Shown: in pieces, positions 34,607-44,216 of the stretch | How positions within the stretch are numbered: position 1 is the first letter of the stretch | Layout: every line of letters begins with the position of its first letter | Assembly (NCBI RefSeq): GCF_000333035.1 | Contig: NZ_BANU01000015.1 | Span: forward strand, 101,824-165,823 | Direction: 5' to 3' | From: Gordonia sihwensis NBRC 108236 | GTDB taxonomy: Bacteria; Actinomycetota; Actinomycetes; Mycobacteriales; Mycobacteriaceae | Length of the DNA: 64,000 nt | Notes under the pieces: model-generated | Database searches by the model: none | What the model was told of the DNA's origin: nothing | Seen by the model: the letters and a program-made list of their open reading frames with translations, nothing else | Made by a program: the position numbers and the translations under genes

Positions 34607-36112
34607 ATGTCACGCTTCGTCGACCGCGTGAAGATCGAGGTCGTGGCGGGCAACGGCGGCCACGGCTGCACGTCCGTGCATCGCGAGAAGTTCAAGCCGC
34701 TGGGCGGCCCTGACGGGGGCAACGGCGGCCGGGGCGGCGACGTCCGGCTGGTCGTCGACCCGCAGGTGCACACCCTCCTCGACTTCCACTTCCGGCCGCA
34801 CGCGCGGGCGACCAACGGAAAGCCCGGCATGGGCGGCAACCGGAACGGCGGCGCCGGTGAGGACCTGATCCTCAAGGTGCCCGACGGGACGGTGGTGATC
34901 GATGAGGACGGCGAGATCGTCGCCGACCTGGTCGGTGCCGGTACCGAGTTCATCGCCGCGCAGGGCGGCCGGGGTGGTCTGGGCAACGCGGCGCTGGCCT
35001 CGCGGGCGCGTCGGGCGCCGGGATTCGCACTGCTCGGCGAGCCCGGGGACGAGCGGGAACTGACCCTCGAGCTCAAGTCGGTCGCCGACGTCGGGCTCGT
35101 CGGCTTCCCGTCGGCGGGCAAATCGTCGCTGGTGTCGGTGCTCTCCGCAGCGAAGCCGAAGATCGCCGACTACCCGTTCACCACGTTGGCTCCCAACCTG
35201 GGAGTCGTGACCGCCGGTGCCGAGGTCTTCACCGTCGCCGACGTGCCCGGCCTGATCCCCGGAGCGTCACAGGGTCGCGGACTGGGACTGGACTTCCTCC
35301 GCCACCTGGAGCGCTGCGCCGTCCTGGCGCACGTCGTCGACTGCGCGACCCTCGAACCGGGACGCGACCCGGTGTCGGACATCAACGCGCTCGAGGCCGA
35401 ACTCGCGGCGTACCAGCCGGCGCTGGACGCCGACCACTCGCTGGGCGACCTCGCCACGAGGCCGCGCGTGGTCATCCTGAACAAGATCGACATTCCCGAG
35501 GCGGCTGAGCTGGCGGATCTGGTGGAAGCCGACATCGCCGAGCGAGGCTGGCCGGTGTTCCGCATCTCCGCGGTGGCCCACCAGGGACTGTCGGAGCTGA
35601 CCTTCGCGCTCGCGGAGATGGTGGCGCGGTACCGGGCCGAGCACGCCGAGCCCGTGGCCCGCCGCGCCGTCATCCGCCCCAAGGCGGTCGACGAGTCGGA
35701 GTTCACCGTCGTCGCCGATCCCGATGTCGAGGGCGGATTCATCGTGCGCGGGGCCCGTCCGGAGCGGTGGGTGCGTCAGACGCAGTTCGAGAACGATGAG
35801 GCCGTCGGCTATCTCGCGGATCGGCTGAACCGCCTCGGCGTCGAGGACGCGCTGGTGAAGCGGGGTGCCAAGCCGGGCGCGCCGGTGACCATCGGCGAGA
35901 TGACCTTCGACTGGGAGCCCACGACTCCGATGGGCGAGGCCGTGCCGATCACCGGCCGCGGCACCGACATCCGCCTGGAGCGCAACGACCGAGTGGGTGC
36001 CGCAGAGCGCAAACTCGCGCGCAAGATGCGCCGCCAGGCCTCCGATGAGAACGAGCTGGGTTGGGGCGCAGCGGATCTCGGTCAGGAGGAGTCGGACGTC
36101 GATGACGAGTGA
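34607..36112 (+). CDS. obg: GTPase Obg/CgtA
   Basis: A 501-residue GTPase for late 50S assembly and stress control. The glycine-rich Obg fold leads ([18 protein letters not shown]). The G domain has P-loop [10 protein letters not shown] (near 168), [10 protein letters not shown] (G3 region) and NKID. A C-terminal OCT domain ([21 protein letters not shown] onward) and an acidic tail follow. Its last codons overlap proB by 11 nt. Confidence 0.97.
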   Translation: MSRFVDRVKIEVVAGNGGHGCTSVHREKFKPLGGPDGGNGGRGGDVRLVVDPQVHTLLDFHFRPHARATNGKPGMGGNRNGGAGEDLILKVPDGTVVIDEDGEIVADLVGAGTEFIAAQGGRGGLGNAALASRARRAPGFALLGEPGDERELTLELKSVADVGLVGFPSAGKSSLVSVLSAAKPKIADYPFTTLAPNLGVVTAGAEVFTVADVPGLIPGASQGRGLGLDFLRHLERCAVLAHVVDCATLEPGRDPVSDINALEAELAAYQPALDADHSLGDLATRPRVVILNKIDIPEAAELADLVEADIAERGWPVFRISAVAHQGLSELTFALAEMVARYRAEHAEPVARRAVIRPKAVDESEFTVVADPDVEGGFIVRGARPERWVRQTQFENDEAVGYLADRLNRLGVEDALVKRGAKPGAPVTIGEMTFDWEPTTPMGEAVPITGRGTDIRLERNDRVGAAERKLARKMRRQASDENELGWGAADLGQEESDVDDE

Positions 36113-37220
36113 TGTTCGGCAGTTCCTCGCGACGGCCCGCAGCATCGTCGTGAAGATCGGTTCGTCCGCCGTCACCGACATGGTGACCGGCATCGACCAC
36201 GCCAGGCTCGACGCGCTGGTCGACGCACTCGAAGCACGGATGCGCGCCGGATCGGACGTGATCGTCGTGTCGTCGGGGGCCGTCGGCGCGGGGATCGCGC
36301 CGCTGGGCCTCAAGAAACGGCCCCGCGACCTCGCGACCAAGCAGGCGGCGGCGAGCGTCGGCCAACTCCGCCTGGCGCACGCCTGGGGGACGTCGTTCGC
36401 TCGTTACGACCGTACCGTCGGCCAGGTGCTGCTGACCGCAGATGACGTGTCGAACAGGTCCCACCACGCGAATGCGCAGCGAACGCTCGACCGGCTTCGC
36501 GCGCTGCATGCGGTGGCCGTCGTCAACGAGAACGACACCGTCGCCACCAACGAGATCCGCTTCGGCGACAACGACCGGCTGGCCGCCCTCGTCGCGCACC
36601 TGGTGCACGCGGACGCGCTCGTGCTGCTGTCGGACGTCGACGGGCTGTACAACGGCGATCCCCGCAAACCCGGCCCCGACGGCCAACCGGCGCGGCTGAT
36701 CGAACAGGTCGATGGACCCGACGATCTGGACGGAGTGATCGCAGGCAACGGCGGTGCGCTGGGAACGGGCGGGATGGCATCGAAGCTGGCGGCGGCGCGG
36801 TTGGCGGCCGACTCGGGAGTCCCGGTGCTGTTGGCCGCGGCCTCGGCCGCCGGTGAGGCGCTGTCGAACGCCTCGGTCGGCACCGTCTTCAAAGCCCGGC
36901 CGACCCGGATGTCGGCCAGACGGTTCTGGGTGCGCCACGCAGCTGAGGCGCGCGGCACGCTGACGCTCGACGACGGTGCTGTCGCCGCGGTCTGCGGTCG
37001 GCGACGGTCGTTGTTGGCCGCGGGTGTCACCGCGACGGTCGGCGACTACTCCGACGGCGACGTGGTGGAGCTCGTTGACGCGGCCGGAACGGTTCGCGCC
37101 CGGGGCGTCACATCGTACGACGCCGACGACGTCGCACAGATGATCGGCCGCTCGACCTCCGACCTCCCCGCCGATCTGCGCCGCCCGATCATCCACGCCG
37201 ACGACCTGGTCCCGGCCTGA
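36102..37220 (+). CDS. proB: Glutamate 5-kinase
   Basis: A 372-residue enzyme; ATG 36102 is chosen from the CAGGAGGA site 11 nt upstream and the family N-terminus [14 protein letters not shown]. The amino-acid-kinase domain has [26 protein letters not shown] and [13 protein letters not shown] domain makes the last 100 residues. It catalyses the first step of proline synthesis and overlaps obg, implying coupling. Mycobacterial order ends here. Confidence 0.96.
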   Translation: MTSDVRQFLATARSIVVKIGSSAVTDMVTGIDHARLDALVDALEARMRAGSDVIVVSSGAVGAGIAPLGLKKRPRDLATKQAAASVGQLRLAHAWGTSFARYDRTVGQVLLTADDVSNRSHHANAQRTLDRLRALHAVAVVNENDTVATNEIRFGDNDRLAALVAHLVHADALVLLSDVDGLYNGDPRKPGPDGQPARLIEQVDGPDDLDGVIAGNGGALGTGGMASKLAAARLAADSGVPVLLAAASAAGEALSNASVGTVFKARPTRMSARRFWVRHAAEARGTLTLDDGAVAAVCGRRRSLLAAGVTATVGDYSDGDVVELVDAAGTVRARGVTSYDADDVAQMIGRSTSDLPADLRRPIIHADDLVPA

Positions 37221-37259
37221 CTCCGGGTTTCGTCGGAGGGGAGTGTCGAGGCGGTGGTG

Positions 37260-37424
37260 TCTCGATACGCTCGCTCACTTCGTTCGCGTGCGACTCGACT
37301 GGCCTGGGGCGCGGCTTGTCGACTGGCCTGGGGCCTGGGGGCGCGGCTTGTCGACTGGCCTGTGGGGGACGGCCCGGCAGGGTTGTCGAGTAGGCCCGGA
37401 GCGCAGCGGAGGGGCGTATCGAGA
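37260..37424. repeat. Palindromic repeat element (REP-like) with internal direct repeats
   Basis: Bounded by the inverted repeat TCTCGATACG (37260-37269) / CGTATCGAGA (37415-37424). Inside are three copies of TCGACTGGCCTG (37295, 37319, 37351) separated by GCGGCTTG-type spacers, plus a TTGTCGAGTAGG block near the right end. No coding sense is seen. It fills the gap between proB and the ectC terminator; similar 'TCTCGATACG...' dispersed repeats occur in related genomes. Confidence 0.7.
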
Positions 37425-37442
37425 CCGGGCGGACACGGAACC

Positions 37443-37481
37443 GAAAGCGCCCACCCGACCAGCGGTCGGGTGGGCGCTTTC
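37443..37481. terminator. Bidirectional hairpin between proB and ectC
   Basis: An 18-bp perfect stem with a 3-nt loop (GAAAGCGCCCACCCGACC / GGTCGGGTGGGCGCTTTC), 13 bp beyond the ectC stop, with A and T tracts suited to both strands. Confidence 0.85.
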
Positions 37482-37494
37482 GCTGCGGAAACAG

Positions 37495-37917
37495 TCAGTC
37501 GGCTCGGTGCTTGCCCTCGCCGGCGGGGACCGTGACGAGCGGGTAGACGCCGTTCTCGTCGTGGACCTCGGTGCCGACCACCGGCGGGTTGAAGACGCAC
37601 AGCATCCGCATCTGCTCGTCGACGGTCACGGTGTGACGCTCGTGGCCGTCCAGCAGGTACATGCTGCCCGCGCGGAGCGGGTAGATCTTCCCGGTCTCCC
37701 GGTCGAGCAGGGTGCCCTTGCCCTCGACCAGCCAGACGGCCTCGACGTGGTTCGCGTAGTGGAACTCGTTGATCGAGCCGGCCGCGATCGTGGTCTCGTG
37801 GAACGAGAATCCGACCCCGTCGCCACCGAGCACGATCCGCTTGGAGACCCAGTTGCCCTTCGGGTCGGCCACCTCGCGGTCGGTTCCGGTGATCTCTTCG
37901 GTGGTGCGGACGATCAT
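37495..37917 (-). CDS. ectC: L-ectoine synthase
   Basis: A 140-residue cupin enzyme closing the ring of N-gamma-acetyl-diaminobutyrate to ectoine. It starts with the family sequence MIVRTTEEITGTDREV; the cupin core has FHYANHVEAVWLVEGKG (metal site with His) and MYLLDGHERHTV. It overlaps ectB by 4 nt and ends the operon. No ectD (hydroxylase) or ask follows. Confidence 0.96.
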   Translation of the reverse strand: MIVRTTEEITGTDREVADPKGNWVSKRIVLGGDGVGFSFHETTIAAGSINEFHYANHVEAVWLVEGKGTLLDRETGKIYPLRAGSMYLLDGHERHTVTVDEQMRMLCVFNPPVVGTEVHDENGVYPLVTVPAGEGKHRAD

Positions 37918-39212
37918 GCTTCGGCCTCCTCGGGGGCGGTGTCGGCAGCGAAGGCCTCGTCGACCGATTCGCTCAGGATCTGCAGACCGTGGGCGAGATC
38001 CTCGCTGCTCATGGTGAGCGGGGGAAGGAGTTTGACGACCTCGGAGTCAGGACCCGACGTCTCGGCGAGCAGGCCCTTGGAGAACGCGATCTCGCACGTC
38101 CGGCCGGCCAGCTCGGGCTTGTCGAAGGCGAGGCCCTGGACCATGCCGCGGCCCCGGTGCGACAATCCGTCGTGGCGCTGGCACAGGTCCTCGAAGGACT
38201 GCGCGATCTCCATGCCCTTCGCCTTCACCTGGACCGAGAGCGCATCGTCGGACCAGTACTTGTTGATGGCGGCGGTCGCGGTCACGAACGCGGGGTTGTT
38301 GCCGCGGAACGTGCCGTTGTGCTCGCCGGGCTCCCAGACGTCCAGCTCCGGACGGAGCAGGGTCAGTGCGAGCGGCAGTCCGTAGCCGCCGATCGACTTC
38401 GACAGCGTCACGATGTCCGGCACGATGCCGGCCTCCTCGAACGAGAAGAACTCGCCGGTGCGGCCGCAGCCCATCTGCACGTCGTCGACGATCAGCAGGA
38501 TGTCCTTGCGCTTGCAGAGGTCGGCCAGGCCGCGCAGCCACTCGGGACGCGCCACGTTGACGCCGCCCTCGCCCTGAACGGTCTCGACGATGACGCCGGC
38601 GGGCCGGTTGAAGCCCGAGCCGGAGTCCTCGAGAACACGCTCGAACCAGGCGAAGTCCTCGACGCTGCCGTCGAAGTAGTTGTCGAAGGGCATCGGCGTG
38701 GTGTGCACCAGCGGTACGCCGGCGCCGTTGCGCTTCATGGCGTTGCCGGTCACCGCCAGCGAGCCGAGCGTCATGCCGTGGAAGGCGTTGGTGAAGTTGA
38801 TGACCGCTTCGCGGCCGGTCACCTTGCGGGCCAGCTTGAGCGCTGCCTCGACCGCGTTGGTCCCGGTGGGGCCGGGGAACTGGACCTTGTAGTCCAGCCC
38901 GCGGGGCTCCAGGATCTTGGCGGCGAAGGTCTCGAGGAATTCGCCCTTCGCGCGGGTCGACATGTCGAGTCCGTGAGTGATTCCGTCACGGACGATGTAG
39001 TCGACGAGCGCATCCTTCAGAACAGGATTGTTGTGGCCGTAATTGAGAGCGCCTGCGCCTGCGAAGAAGTCAAGATAGCGATTCCCGTCGACGTCTGTCA
39101 GCCAACTGCCCTGAGCAGTGTCGAAGACGGCGGGCCAATCACGGCAGTAGGAGCGGACTTCGGATTCGTGCTTGGTGAAAGTTCGGTCGTCCAGTGCAGT
39201 TTCGATTGTCAT
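37914..39212 (-). CDS. ectB: Diaminobutyrate-2-oxoglutarate aminotransferase
   Basis: A 432-residue class III PLP aminotransferase that makes 2,4-diaminobutyrate from aspartate semialdehyde. The PLP lysine is in VTLSKSIGGYG, preceded by LLIVDDVQMGCGRTG. FPGPTGTNAVEAALKLAR marks the cofactor phosphate site. It is coupled to ectC by an ATGA overlap and lies 37 nt after ectA. Confidence 0.95.
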   Translation of the reverse strand: MTIETALDDRTFTKHESEVRSYCRDWPAVFDTAQGSWLTDVDGNRYLDFFAGAGALNYGHNNPVLKDALVDYIVRDGITHGLDMSTRAKGEFLETFAAKILEPRGLDYKVQFPGPTGTNAVEAALKLARKVTGREAVINFTNAFHGMTLGSLAVTGNAMKRNGAGVPLVHTTPMPFDNYFDGSVEDFAWFERVLEDSGSGFNRPAGVIVETVQGEGGVNVARPEWLRGLADLCKRKDILLIVDDVQMGCGRTGEFFSFEEAGIVPDIVTLSKSIGGYGLPLALTLLRPELDVWEPGEHNGTFRGNNPAFVTATAAINKYWSDDALSVQVKAKGMEIAQSFEDLCQRHDGLSHRGRGMVQGLAFDKPELAGRTCEIAFSKGLLAETSGPDSEVVKLLPPLTMSSEDLAHGLQILSESVDEAFAADTAPEEAEA

Positions 39213-39249
39213 TTTCGAGAGTTTCCTCGTTTGAGTTCTGCCGGTTCCG

Positions 39250-39774
39250 CTATTGAGCGGAGCCCGGCGTCAGCAGATACAGGTCCTCGGGCTCATGGGA
39301 GTCGATGAACAGTTCCGCGCTGAAGAACGGTTCGCGTGTCAATTGCAAACCGAGGGCTCGGGCAGCGCCTGCGAACAGTCGCTGGGACGCCTGATTGTCG
39401 GGGCTTATCGTGGTGTTGATGGCGACGACACCGGCTTGAGCGCAGTGCCGGAACAACTCGCAGACCATCCGCTTGGCGATCTGCTTCCCGCGTTGCGTCT
39501 CGTCGACGGCCACCTGCCACACCATGAGGGTGTCGGGTGCCGCTGGTCGACGGTATCCGGTAGCGAAGCCGACGACGTCTCCGTCGAATTCAGCCACGAT
39601 CGACGTCTCGGAAAAATCCTGTGACCAGAGAACGTAGGCATAGGGCGAATTAACGTCCAGCACGCGCGAATCGCGAGCGATCTCCCATATTCTCTTTCCG
39701 TCACGGGCCCGCGGTCGCCGGAAGGTGACCGTGTTTCCGTTGTCTGTCTCCGGTGAAGGATCATTCGGGTTCAT
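39250..39774 (-). CDS. ectA: Diaminobutyrate N-gamma-acetyltransferase
   Basis: A 174-residue GNAT enzyme: VTFRRPRARDGKRIWEIARD near the N-terminus, LDVNSPYAYVLWSQDFSETS, the acetyl-CoA site VDETQRGKQIAKRM and INTTISPDNQASQRLF. It makes the ectoine precursor. It is first in ectABC; the 106-bp gap upstream, after the sirtuin gene on the same strand, should hold the salt-responsive promoter. Confidence 0.95.
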   Translation of the reverse strand: MNPNDPSPETDNGNTVTFRRPRARDGKRIWEIARDSRVLDVNSPYAYVLWSQDFSETSIVAEFDGDVVGFATGYRRPAAPDTLMVWQVAVDETQRGKQIAKRMVCELFRHCAQAGVVAINTTISPDNQASQRLFAGAARALGLQLTREPFFSAELFIDSHEPEDLYLLTPGSAQ

Positions 39775-39880
39775 GACGTGACCGAGGCTATCGGCCGTTC
39801 ATAGGAAAGTCACCGCAGATCGAATATTGCCTGCGCGGAACCCCGCCTTTGTGCAGTTCAAGCAAACAATGTGGTGTACG

Positions 39881-40783
39881 TCACAGTAACGTTGAACGTG
39901 CGGCAGCGATGCGGTCTGCGACCGCGGGAAGAATGACCTCGCACCGGTGGTCGATCTTGAGGGTCGCCAGGTCGTCGCCGCGCGTTCGGCCGCGGTTCAC
40001 GATCGCTACCGGCTTGCCCGCGGCCACCGCTCTGCGGACGAATCTCAGTCCGGACATCACGGTCAGCGACGACCCGGCGACGAGCAGCAGATCGGCGTCG
40101 TCGACCAGGGAGAACGCCTGAGCCACCACATCCGGGCCCACCGTCTCCCCGAAGTAGACGATGTCGGGCTTCAATACTCCGCCGCACCTCTCGCAGTCGA
40201 GCATCACGAAGTCGCCGATGTCCTCGAGCGCGGCGTCGGCGTCGGGGGCCACCTCGATCGCGCCTCGGGAGGCCACCCGATCGGCGTAGCCGGGGTTCGC
40301 CGCCTCCAGAGCCTCGGCGAGCCGGTGGCGGGAGACCTGTTCGCCGCAGCCCAGGCAGCGGACGCGACCGTAGGAGCCGTGCAGATCGACCACCGGGCGC
40401 GACCCGGCCTTCATGTGGAGCATGTCGACGTTCTGTGTGATCACCCCGGAGAGGACTCCCGCGTCCTGCAGGGTGCGCAGTGCCCGATGGGCGGCGTTCG
40501 GCGCGGCGGCGTCCATATGCCGCCATCCCAGATGGTTGCGGGCCCAATACCGGCGCCGGCTCTCTGGGGAGGAGAGGAAGGCCTCGATCGTCATGGGACG
40601 CCGCACGGGGGAGTCGGGGCTCCGGTAGTCGGGGATTCCGGAGGGCGTCGACAGTCCGGCGCCCGTCAGCGCCACCGCGCGGCGGCCGTCCATGAGTTCG
40701 GCGAGTTGCTCGGCACGGCCGTCCGGGTCCGGATCGGCCACCGTGGGCGCTGCCGGGGTCCAGGCCGTCGTGCGGATGCGCAT
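39881..40783 (-). CDS. SIR2-family NAD-dependent protein deacylase
   Basis: The start is ATG 40783, giving 300 residues; longer forms would overlap the divergent rsmD promoter. NAD-binding GAGLSTPSGIPDYR (near 41-54), TQNVDMLH and the catalytic His in DLHGSYG are present, with a structural zinc finger CLGC and CERC. It deacylates lysines or acts on small acyl groups. It lies directly upstream of ectABC, whose first enzyme is an acetyltransferase; a link is only suggestive. Confidence 0.9.
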   Translation of the reverse strand: MRIRTTAWTPAAPTVADPDPDGRAEQLAELMDGRRAVALTGAGLSTPSGIPDYRSPDSPVRRPMTIEAFLSSPESRRRYWARNHLGWRHMDAAAPNAAHRALRTLQDAGVLSGVITQNVDMLHMKAGSRPVVDLHGSYGRVRCLGCGEQVSRHRLAEALEAANPGYADRVASRGAIEVAPDADAALEDIGDFVMLDCERCGGVLKPDIVYFGETVGPDVVAQAFSLVDDADLLLVAGSSLTVMSGLRFVRRAVAAGKPVAIVNRGRTRGDDLATLKIDHRCEVILPAVADRIAAARSTLL

Positions 40784-40844
40784 GCCGACAACGCTACTGC
40801 GGGCGGGTTCGCGGCCGCGACCATCCACTACCATGGGCCTCGAT

Positions 40845-41390
40845 ATGACCAGAATCATCGCCGGTGACTTCCGCGGCCGTCGGCTCGCCGTTCCGGCCGA
40901 CACCACCCGGCCGACCTCCGACCGCGTCCGCGAAGCCCTTTTCTCCATGCTCGGCTCCCGGATGGACCTGTCCGGAGTCCGGGTGCTCGACCTCTATGCC
41001 GGCACGGGTGCGCTCGGACTCGAGGCGGTGTCCCGGGGAGCGGCGTCGGCGGTGCTCGTCGAGTCCGACCGCCGGGCTGCCGGGGTGCTGCGGGACAACG
41101 TCGCCGTCTGCGGCGCAGCGTCGCGGGTCCGGATCGTCAACCGCCCGGTGGAGTCGTTTCTGGCGGCGCCGTCCGGAACGTTCGATCTGATCCTCCTCGA
41201 TCCGCCTTACGAGGTGCCTTCCGAAGAGGTCGACCGAATGATCTCGGCATGCGAACCGGTTCTGGCGTCCGACGGCTGGGTGGTGGTGGAGCGCGGCCGT
41301 CGCAGCGCCGCCGTCACCTGGCCCGACGGACTGGAGGAAGTGACGTCCAAGCAGTACGGCGACACGGTGGTCGTGCTGGGCGGTCGCTGA
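40845..41390 (+). CDS. rsmD: 16S rRNA (guanine966-N2)-methyltransferase
   Basis: A 181-residue SAM methyltransferase (start ATG 40845; ATG 40833 would add four residues). The N-terminal TRIIAGDFRGRRLAVP and TRPTSDRVREALFSML are family signatures, with the SAM loop LDLYAGTGALGLEAVSRGA and catalytic DPPY. It is divergent from the sirtuin gene and 51 nt before coaD. Confidence 0.95.
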   Translation: MTRIIAGDFRGRRLAVPADTTRPTSDRVREALFSMLGSRMDLSGVRVLDLYAGTGALGLEAVSRGAASAVLVESDRRAAGVLRDNVAVCGAASRVRIVNRPVESFLAAPSGTFDLILLDPPYEVPSEEVDRMISACEPVLASDGWVVVERGRRSAAVTWPDGLEEVTSKQYGDTVVVLGGR

Positions 41391-41441
41391 CCGCGGCCGT
41401 CGCCGCGGCGCCGGAGACGGCGTCGCGTAGATTCAGCAGAC

Positions 41442-41930
41442 ATGAGTGCTGCAGTCTGTCCCGGGTCGTACGATCCGTTCACTCTCGGCCACCGCTTCGT
41501 CGTCGAACGCACGGCTGCCCGGTTCGATCGGGTGGTCGTGGCCGTCGTGGTGAACCCGAACAAGCAGGGGATGTTCACCGTCGAAGAGCGCATCGCGCTC
41601 ATCGAGCGGGACTGTGCCGACCTGGAGAACGTCGAGGTGCGCAGCTGGACCGGTCTGGTGGTGGATCTGCTGGTGGCAGAGGGCGCCGACACGATGGTCA
41701 AGGGGCTGCGTTCGGAGAGCGACTTCGCCTACGAGATCCCCATGGCGCAGATGAACCGGGAGCTGACCGGGTGTGAGACGTACTTCATGCTCACGGATCC
41801 GCGGTACGCGCACGTCTCCAGTTCGCTGGTGAAAGAGGTCGCCAAGCTCGGCGGCGACGTGACGCCCTATCTCTCCGAGCACATTCACCAGGCGCTGGCC
41901 GACCGTTTGTCGCAGACGCGCAGTGTCTGA
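41442..41930 (+). CDS. coaD: Phosphopantetheine adenylyltransferase
   Basis: A 162-residue enzyme of CoA synthesis. The nucleotidyltransferase motif appears as GSYDPFTLGH (T/HxGH) and the second signature as HVSSSLVKEVA near residue 125. The Phe usually found in GSFDP is Tyr here. The rsmD-coaD pair is widely conserved. Confidence 0.95.
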   Translation: MSAAVCPGSYDPFTLGHRFVVERTAARFDRVVVAVVVNPNKQGMFTVEERIALIERDCADLENVEVRSWTGLVVDLLVAEGADTMVKGLRSESDFAYEIPMAQMNRELTGCETYFMLTDPRYAHVSSSLVKEVAKLGGDVTPYLSEHIHQALADRLSQTRSV

Positions 41931-42077
41931 CGGATACGCCCACTGATAGTCCGGGGCCTGACGGGGCGACACGCCCGATGCGGCCCTCCGGCGTCACAGT
42001 CGCAACATTCGGCACAATGGCCTCAGTGATATCAAAGGCCGCCGAACCTACGGCTGTGCCGGATCGGAGATTGAATC

Positions 42078-42866
42078 GTGTACCGCGTATTTGAAGCGCT
42101 TGACGAGCTGGTCGCGATCGTCGAAGAGGCGCGCACCGTGCCGATGACCGCGGGGTGTGTGGTTCCCCGGGGCGATGTGCTGGAACTTCTCGACGATCTG
42201 CGCGATGCGCTGCCCGGCGAGCTCGACGACGCGCAGGACGTGCTCGACGAACGCGACACCCTCGTGTCGAACGCGCGTGAGCAGTCCGATCGCCTCATCA
42301 CCGGTGCCGAACGCGACTCCGAGGCGATGCTCGCTCATGCGCGGGCCGAAGCCGATCGGATCCTCGCCGAGGCGAAGGCTCGAGCCGACCGGATGCTCGA
42401 CGAGGCGAACGGCAACGCGCAGGCCGTCATCGCCGACGCGAACGACGAGGCCCAGCGGCTCGAGCACAGCGCCGCACGCGAGTACGAGGCCGTGACCGGC
42501 CGAGCCCGCGCCGAGGCCGGACGCGTCGTAGAGGCGGGCAACGCCAGCTACAACAAGTCCGTCGCCGACGGCATCGCCGAGCAGCAGCGGCTGGTGTCCG
42601 AGTCCGAGGTGGTCTCGGCCGCCAAGCAGGAGGCCGAGCGGATCATCGATGCGGCGCACGCCGAATCGGACCGGCTGCGCGGTGACTGCGACATCTACGT
42701 CGACGACAAACTCGCCGACTTCGAGGAGATCCTCACCGGCACGCTGCGGTCGGTGAACCGCGGACGCCAGCAGTTGCGGACGGGCGCGGGCATGCACGAT
42801 TACGTCGAGTATCCGCACGGCATGGACGAGGGACCGCAGCCGGGTCCGGCGCAGATGGCGGGCTGA
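42078..42866 (+). CDS. sepIVA: DivIVA-like septation coiled-coil protein
   Basis: A 262-residue cytoplasmic protein: a short N-terminal domain (MYRVFEALDELVAIVEEAR, PMTAGCVVPRGDVLELLDDL) then a long Ala/Glu/Arg-rich coiled coil from about 60 to 235 with heptad-like ARAEADRI and AKARADRM units. It matches mycobacterial SepIVA (Rv2927c) in place, length and N-terminus; that protein marks septa and the growth zone. The C-terminal 25 residues are Gly/Pro-rich. Confidence 0.85.
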   Translation: MYRVFEALDELVAIVEEARTVPMTAGCVVPRGDVLELLDDLRDALPGELDDAQDVLDERDTLVSNAREQSDRLITGAERDSEAMLAHARAEADRILAEAKARADRMLDEANGNAQAVIADANDEAQRLEHSAAREYEAVTGRARAEAGRVVEAGNASYNKSVADGIAEQQRLVSESEVVSAAKQEAERIIDAAHAESDRLRGDCDIYVDDKLADFEEILTGTLRSVNRGRQQLRTGAGMHDYVEYPHGMDEGPQPGPAQMAG

Positions 42867-42936
42867 GGTCGCGCTCGATCCGGGACGCGGCCACTGAACT
42901 TCGTTCGAGCAGGGACTACTGAGTAACATCGTTCGG

Positions 42937-43503
42937 GTGACTGATTCTGGATTCGTGATCGATGTCCGGTCGGTGCCCCGCCGGGCCGGTTCGATGATCG
43001 AGAAGGCGTGGACCCTCGAAACCCCCGACCGCATCGGTGCGGAGATGATCGGCATTCCCGCCGGCGGCGAGGTGGCTTTCGACCTGCGTCTCGAGTCGGT
43101 GACCGAGGGTGTCCTCGTGACCGGTACGGTCACGGCCGTCGCCGAGGGCCAGTGCGGCCGCTGCCTGGACCCGCTGACCCAGGACGTCTCCGTGTACCTG
43201 ACGGAACTGTTCGCGTACCCCGACAGTGAGACCGACCGCACAGCGGAGGACGAGGAAGAACTCGAGCGCATCGTCGACGAGCGGATCGATCTCGAGCAGG
43301 TGGTGATCGACGCGATCGCGACGGAGCTGCCGCTGTCGCCGCTGTGCACGCAGGACTGTCCGGGACTGTGCCCGATCTGCGGAGTGAAGCTGGCCGACGC
43401 CGAGGAGGGCCACGGCCACGACATCATCGACCCCCGATGGGCGAAGCTGGCCGACCGGCTGACCGAGACGGACGGGGACGCCGGCGAGGACGGTGACCGG
43501 TGA
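42937..43503 (+). CDS. YceD/DUF177 protein
   Basis: A 188-residue DUF177 protein starting at GTG 42937. Core strands include CGRCLDP and the C-terminal metal-like [13 protein letters not shown]. In many bacteria this family is linked to L32 (rpmF) and 23S rRNA synthesis; rpmF is not beside it here, as in mycobacteria. Its stop overlaps the rnc start (GTGA). Confidence 0.88.
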   Translation: MTDSGFVIDVRSVPRRAGSMIEKAWTLETPDRIGAEMIGIPAGGEVAFDLRLESVTEGVLVTGTVTAVAEGQCGRCLDPLTQDVSVYLTELFAYPDSETDRTAEDEEELERIVDERIDLEQVVIDAIATELPLSPLCTQDCPGLCPICGVKLADAEEGHGHDIIDPRWAKLADRLTETDGDAGEDGDR

Positions 43504-44204
43504 GCAAACGGCCCGACCCGTCGCTGCTCACCGATGTGCTCGGCGTCACGATCAGGAACGATCTGCTGAACCTGGCGCTGACCCACCGCTCGTACGCGTA
43601 CGAGAACGGCGGGCTGCCGACCAATGAGCGCCTCGAGTTCCTCGGCGACGCCGTCCTAGGCGTGGTCGTCACCGAACGGCTGTACGTCGGCTTCCCGGAC
43701 CGTCCCGAGGGCGAGCTGGCGAAGATCCGGGCGAGCGTGGTCAACATGCACGCCCTCGCGGACGTCGCCCGCGGCTTGGGCGACGGCGGGCTCGGCGCAC
43801 ATCTGCATCTCGGCCGCGGTGAGGAACTGACCGGCGGCCGCGACAAGGCGTCGATCCTCGCCGACGGCCTGGAATCGCTGTTCGGGGCGATCTTCCTCGA
43901 CCACGGCATCGAGGTCGCGAAAACGGTCATCATGAAGCTGTTCGAGCCGATCATCGAACGATCGGGCCGGCTCGGTGCCGGACTGGACTGGAAGACCTCG
44001 CTGCAGGAGCTCTCGGCCGAGCGGAGCCTCGGCCAGCCGCAGTACCAGGTCACGTCGACCGGACCGGACCACAACAAGGAGTTCACCGCGATCGCCGTGG
44101 TCGGCGGCACTCAACTGGGCACCGGTACCGGCAGGACCAAGAAGGAAGCCGAACAGAACGCGGCCGAACTGGCGTGGAAGGCACTCGAGGAACAGCCGCG
44201 TTGA
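43500..44204 (+). CDS. rnc: Ribonuclease III
   Basis: A 234-residue double-strand-specific endonuclease. The signature [16 protein letters not shown] lies near residues 41-56, the second acidic site is in [17 protein letters not shown], and a dsRNA-binding domain ([20 protein letters not shown]... [14 protein letters not shown]) ends the protein. GTG start overlaps DUF177. It processes rRNA precursors and structured RNAs. Confidence 0.97.
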   Translation: MSKRPDPSLLTDVLGVTIRNDLLNLALTHRSYAYENGGLPTNERLEFLGDAVLGVVVTERLYVGFPDRPEGELAKIRASVVNMHALADVARGLGDGGLGAHLHLGRGEELTGGRDKASILADGLESLFGAIFLDHGIEVAKTVIMKLFEPIIERSGRLGAGLDWKTSLQELSAERSLGQPQYQVTSTGPDHNKEFTAIAVVGGTQLGTGTGRTKKEAEQNAAELAWKALEEQPR

Positions 44205-44216
44205 TCGGACCGTCCG

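Noticed and set aside
41931..42077. Structured RNA between coaD and sepIVA
   Set aside because: Only short, imperfect hairpins are visible; nothing separates them from chance in GC-rich DNA.
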